From Actinomycetes bacterium (GTDB lineage Bacteria > Actinomycetota > Actinomycetes > Actinomycetales > Cellulomonadaceae), in assembly GCA_023432565.1 (NCBI GenBank), contig JAEYUL010000064.1, forward strand, positions 1 to 57,490: 57,490 nt of DNA, read 5' to 3'. The notes under the pieces are model-generated. The model saw only the letters and a program-made list of their open reading frames with translations. It was not told the DNA's origin and searched no databases. Each line of letters opens with the position of its first letter. Positions within the stretch are counted from its first letter, which is position 1. Position numbers and translations under genes: made by a program. This document shows, in pieces, positions 56,655-57,490 of this stretch.

Positions 56655-57055
56655 GCGGATGAGTCAGCCAGGCGGCCGCGTCGGTCCGGCCCTCGGGTCG
56701 GCCCGCCGAGGAACGTCCGGGCTCCGTAGGGCAGGGTGGTGGGTAACACCCACCCGGGGTGACCCGCGGGACAGTGCCACAGAGAACAGACCGCCTCCCC
56801 GTTCCGGTTCGCCGGACGGGGCGGTAAGGGTGAAACGGTGGTGCAAGAGACCACCAGCGCACCGGGTGACCGGTGCGGCTCGGCAAACCCCACCCGGAGC
56901 AAGGTCAGACAGGGAGCGTTCGAGGGCTGCCCGCCCGAGCTCCCGGGTAGACCGCTGGAGGCGTGCGGCAACGTACGTCGTAGATGGATGGCCGTCACCC
57001 GAGCGCGGGCAACTGCGCTCGGGGACAGAACCCGGCGTACCGGCTGACTCATCCG
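56655..57055 (+). ncRNA. rnpB: RNase P RNA (bacterial type A)
   Basis: The catalytic RNA of RNase P trims the 5' ends of tRNA precursors. The ends pair over 14 bases (GCGGATGAGTCAGCC near 56656 with GGCTGACTCATCCGC ending near 57056), forming P1. The conserved core GAGGAACGTCCGGGCTCC appears at 56708 and CACAGAGAACAGACCGCC at 56776. GGGTGAAACGGTGGTGCAAGAG is at 56827 and ACAGAACCCGGCGTACCGG closes the 3' side. The actinobacterial GC-rich form is evident. Exact ends are uncertain by a few bases. Confidence 0.93.
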
Positions 57056-57179
57056 CCCTTTTGGCGCTCTGACCTGCGGTGATGCCCGTTCGGCTGCGCT
57101 CGTGGGGGCGCTCGGGGGCCCGACGCGTGTGCGGTGATTGAGCGGCGTGTTGCGCTGTGTGCGGACGCGGAGCCCCCAC

Positions 57180-57452
57180 TCAGCCCCCAGCGCCCTGGCC
57201 GTCAGGACGGCCGCCGCCTGTTGCCCGGACGCGGTCGCGCGGCACCCAGGCGAGCCAGCTGCGCGAGTCGCCCACGGACTGCTCCACGCAGGCCCAGCCC
57301 GGCGCGACGGCCACTAGCCAGACTGCGAGCGTGACGACCCGGTCGTCGTAGAGGTCGGAGCGCACCTCGGCGTGGACCCTCTCGGGCAAGACTCGCTGCC
57401 CGCGAGGGTCCCCGTGCGTCCGCAGCCATCCGCGCCAGTTCTCGCCACCCAT
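57180..57452 (-). CDS. small hypothetical protein
   Basis: A 90-residue ORF: a basic N-terminus (GGENWRGWLRTHGDPRGQR), a Trp/Val-rich centre (VVTLAVWLVAVAPGWACVEQSV) and a Gly-rich end. The ATG is six bases after TACACT (57464-57459), the leaderless pattern. It is the only coding candidate downstream of rnpB. Family not recognised; it could also be a chance ORF, though the initiation context supports it. Direct repeats of CGAACG lie just upstream. Confidence 0.6.
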   Translation of the reverse strand: MGGENWRGWLRTHGDPRGQRVLPERVHAEVRSDLYDDRVVTLAVWLVAVAPGWACVEQSVGDSRSWLAWVPRDRVRATGGGRPDGQGAGG

Positions 57453-57464
57453 CGCACAAGTGTA

Positions 57465-57478
57465 CGAACGTCCGAACG
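57465..57478. repeat. CGAACG direct repeat before the small ORF
   Basis: CGAACG occurs twice, eight bases apart, directly upstream of the -10 of the last ORF. It resembles a half-site pair, but the window ends twelve bases beyond it and the full element may not be visible. Confidence 0.4.
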
Positions 57479-57490
57479 GGTGATCTCTTC

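Noticed and set aside
57459..57478. Possible LexA (SOS) box before the last ORF
   Set aside because: The actinobacterial box is TCGAAC-N4-GTTCGA, an inverted repeat; here CGAACG is repeated in the same direction, so it does not fit.

Overview
The window is very GC-rich, densely packed and entirely chromosomal in character. The CBM2-plus-GH18 chitinase with a Pro/Thr linker, the BldC-type regulator, DUF3145/DUF3052/DUF1206 proteins, an enteric-type maltose importer without its own ATPase, and a gene order matching the dnaG / fabD / aceE / rnpB part of actinobacterial genomes all point to a high-GC actinomycete. My best guess is a cellulolytic Micrococcales member such as Cellulomonas or a close relative. 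I see no insertion sequence, prophage, CRISPR array or rRNA operon.

Layout. (1) 1-6.6 kb: the 3' end of glycyl-tRNA synthetase; two paralogous sigma-factor / membrane-protein gene pairs in tandem on the minus strand, each behind a near-identical ECF-type promoter; and divergent dusB. (2) 6.6-19.7 kb: carbohydrate block with a PfkB-family kinase divergent from a lipoprotein alpha-amylase, a degenerate Nudix-like membrane protein, an alpha-glucosidase, a LacI-type regulator, malEFG and a GH13 maltodextrin-hydrolysing enzyme. Palindromes built on GCAA/TTGC occur in front of both malE and the amylase/kinase pair and suggest one maltose/starch regulon. (3) 19.7-25 kb: dgt, a secreted chitinase and DNA primase. 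(4) 25-32 kb: a transglutaminase-like protein, DUF1206 and MFS membrane proteins, a lipoprotein, tRNA-Asn, tRNA-Met/Ile2, a cyclic-di-GMP-I (GEMM) riboswitch directly upstream of a bldC homologue, peptide deformylase and DUF3145. (5) 32-42 kb: the fatty-acid operon fabD-fabH-acpP-fabF with its PucR-type regulator, a TPR-like protein, pyruvate dehydrogenase E1 (aceE), DUF3052 and an AhpE-type peroxiredoxin. (6) 42-49.4 kb: sulfur metabolism, with a leaderless cysteine-rich leader peptide in front of cystathionine beta-synthase and metB, then tRNA-Val, a beta-helix protein, and an operon of CoA-disulfide-reductase/rhodanese, a CsoR-family repressor lacking the copper-binding His, and a small zinc-knuckle protein. 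(7) 49.6-57.5 kb: a secreted protein, Nif3 / zinc-ribbon / RNase H-phosphatase cluster, an ArsB-like transporter with YaaA, a VOC protein, RNase P RNA and a small ORF.

How the genes work together. The maltose block would degrade starch outside the cell (alpha-amylase), import maltodextrins (MalEFG, probably powered by an ATPase encoded elsewhere) and hydrolyse them inside (two GH13 enzymes). The fab operon, its regulator and aceE connect acetyl-CoA production to lipid synthesis. The sulfur block combines reverse transsulfuration under apparent cysteine-responsive attenuation with a persulfide-type sensor and a CoA/persulfide reductase. Leaderless expression is widespread: at least eleven start codons lie six or seven bases after a TAnnnT hexamer.

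The points most worth following are the GEMM riboswitch-bldC pair, the twin sigma modules whose membrane partners share what looks like an undescribed repeat domain (one copy in one protein, three in the other), and the cysteine leader whose Cys codons can pair with the cbs ribosome-binding site.
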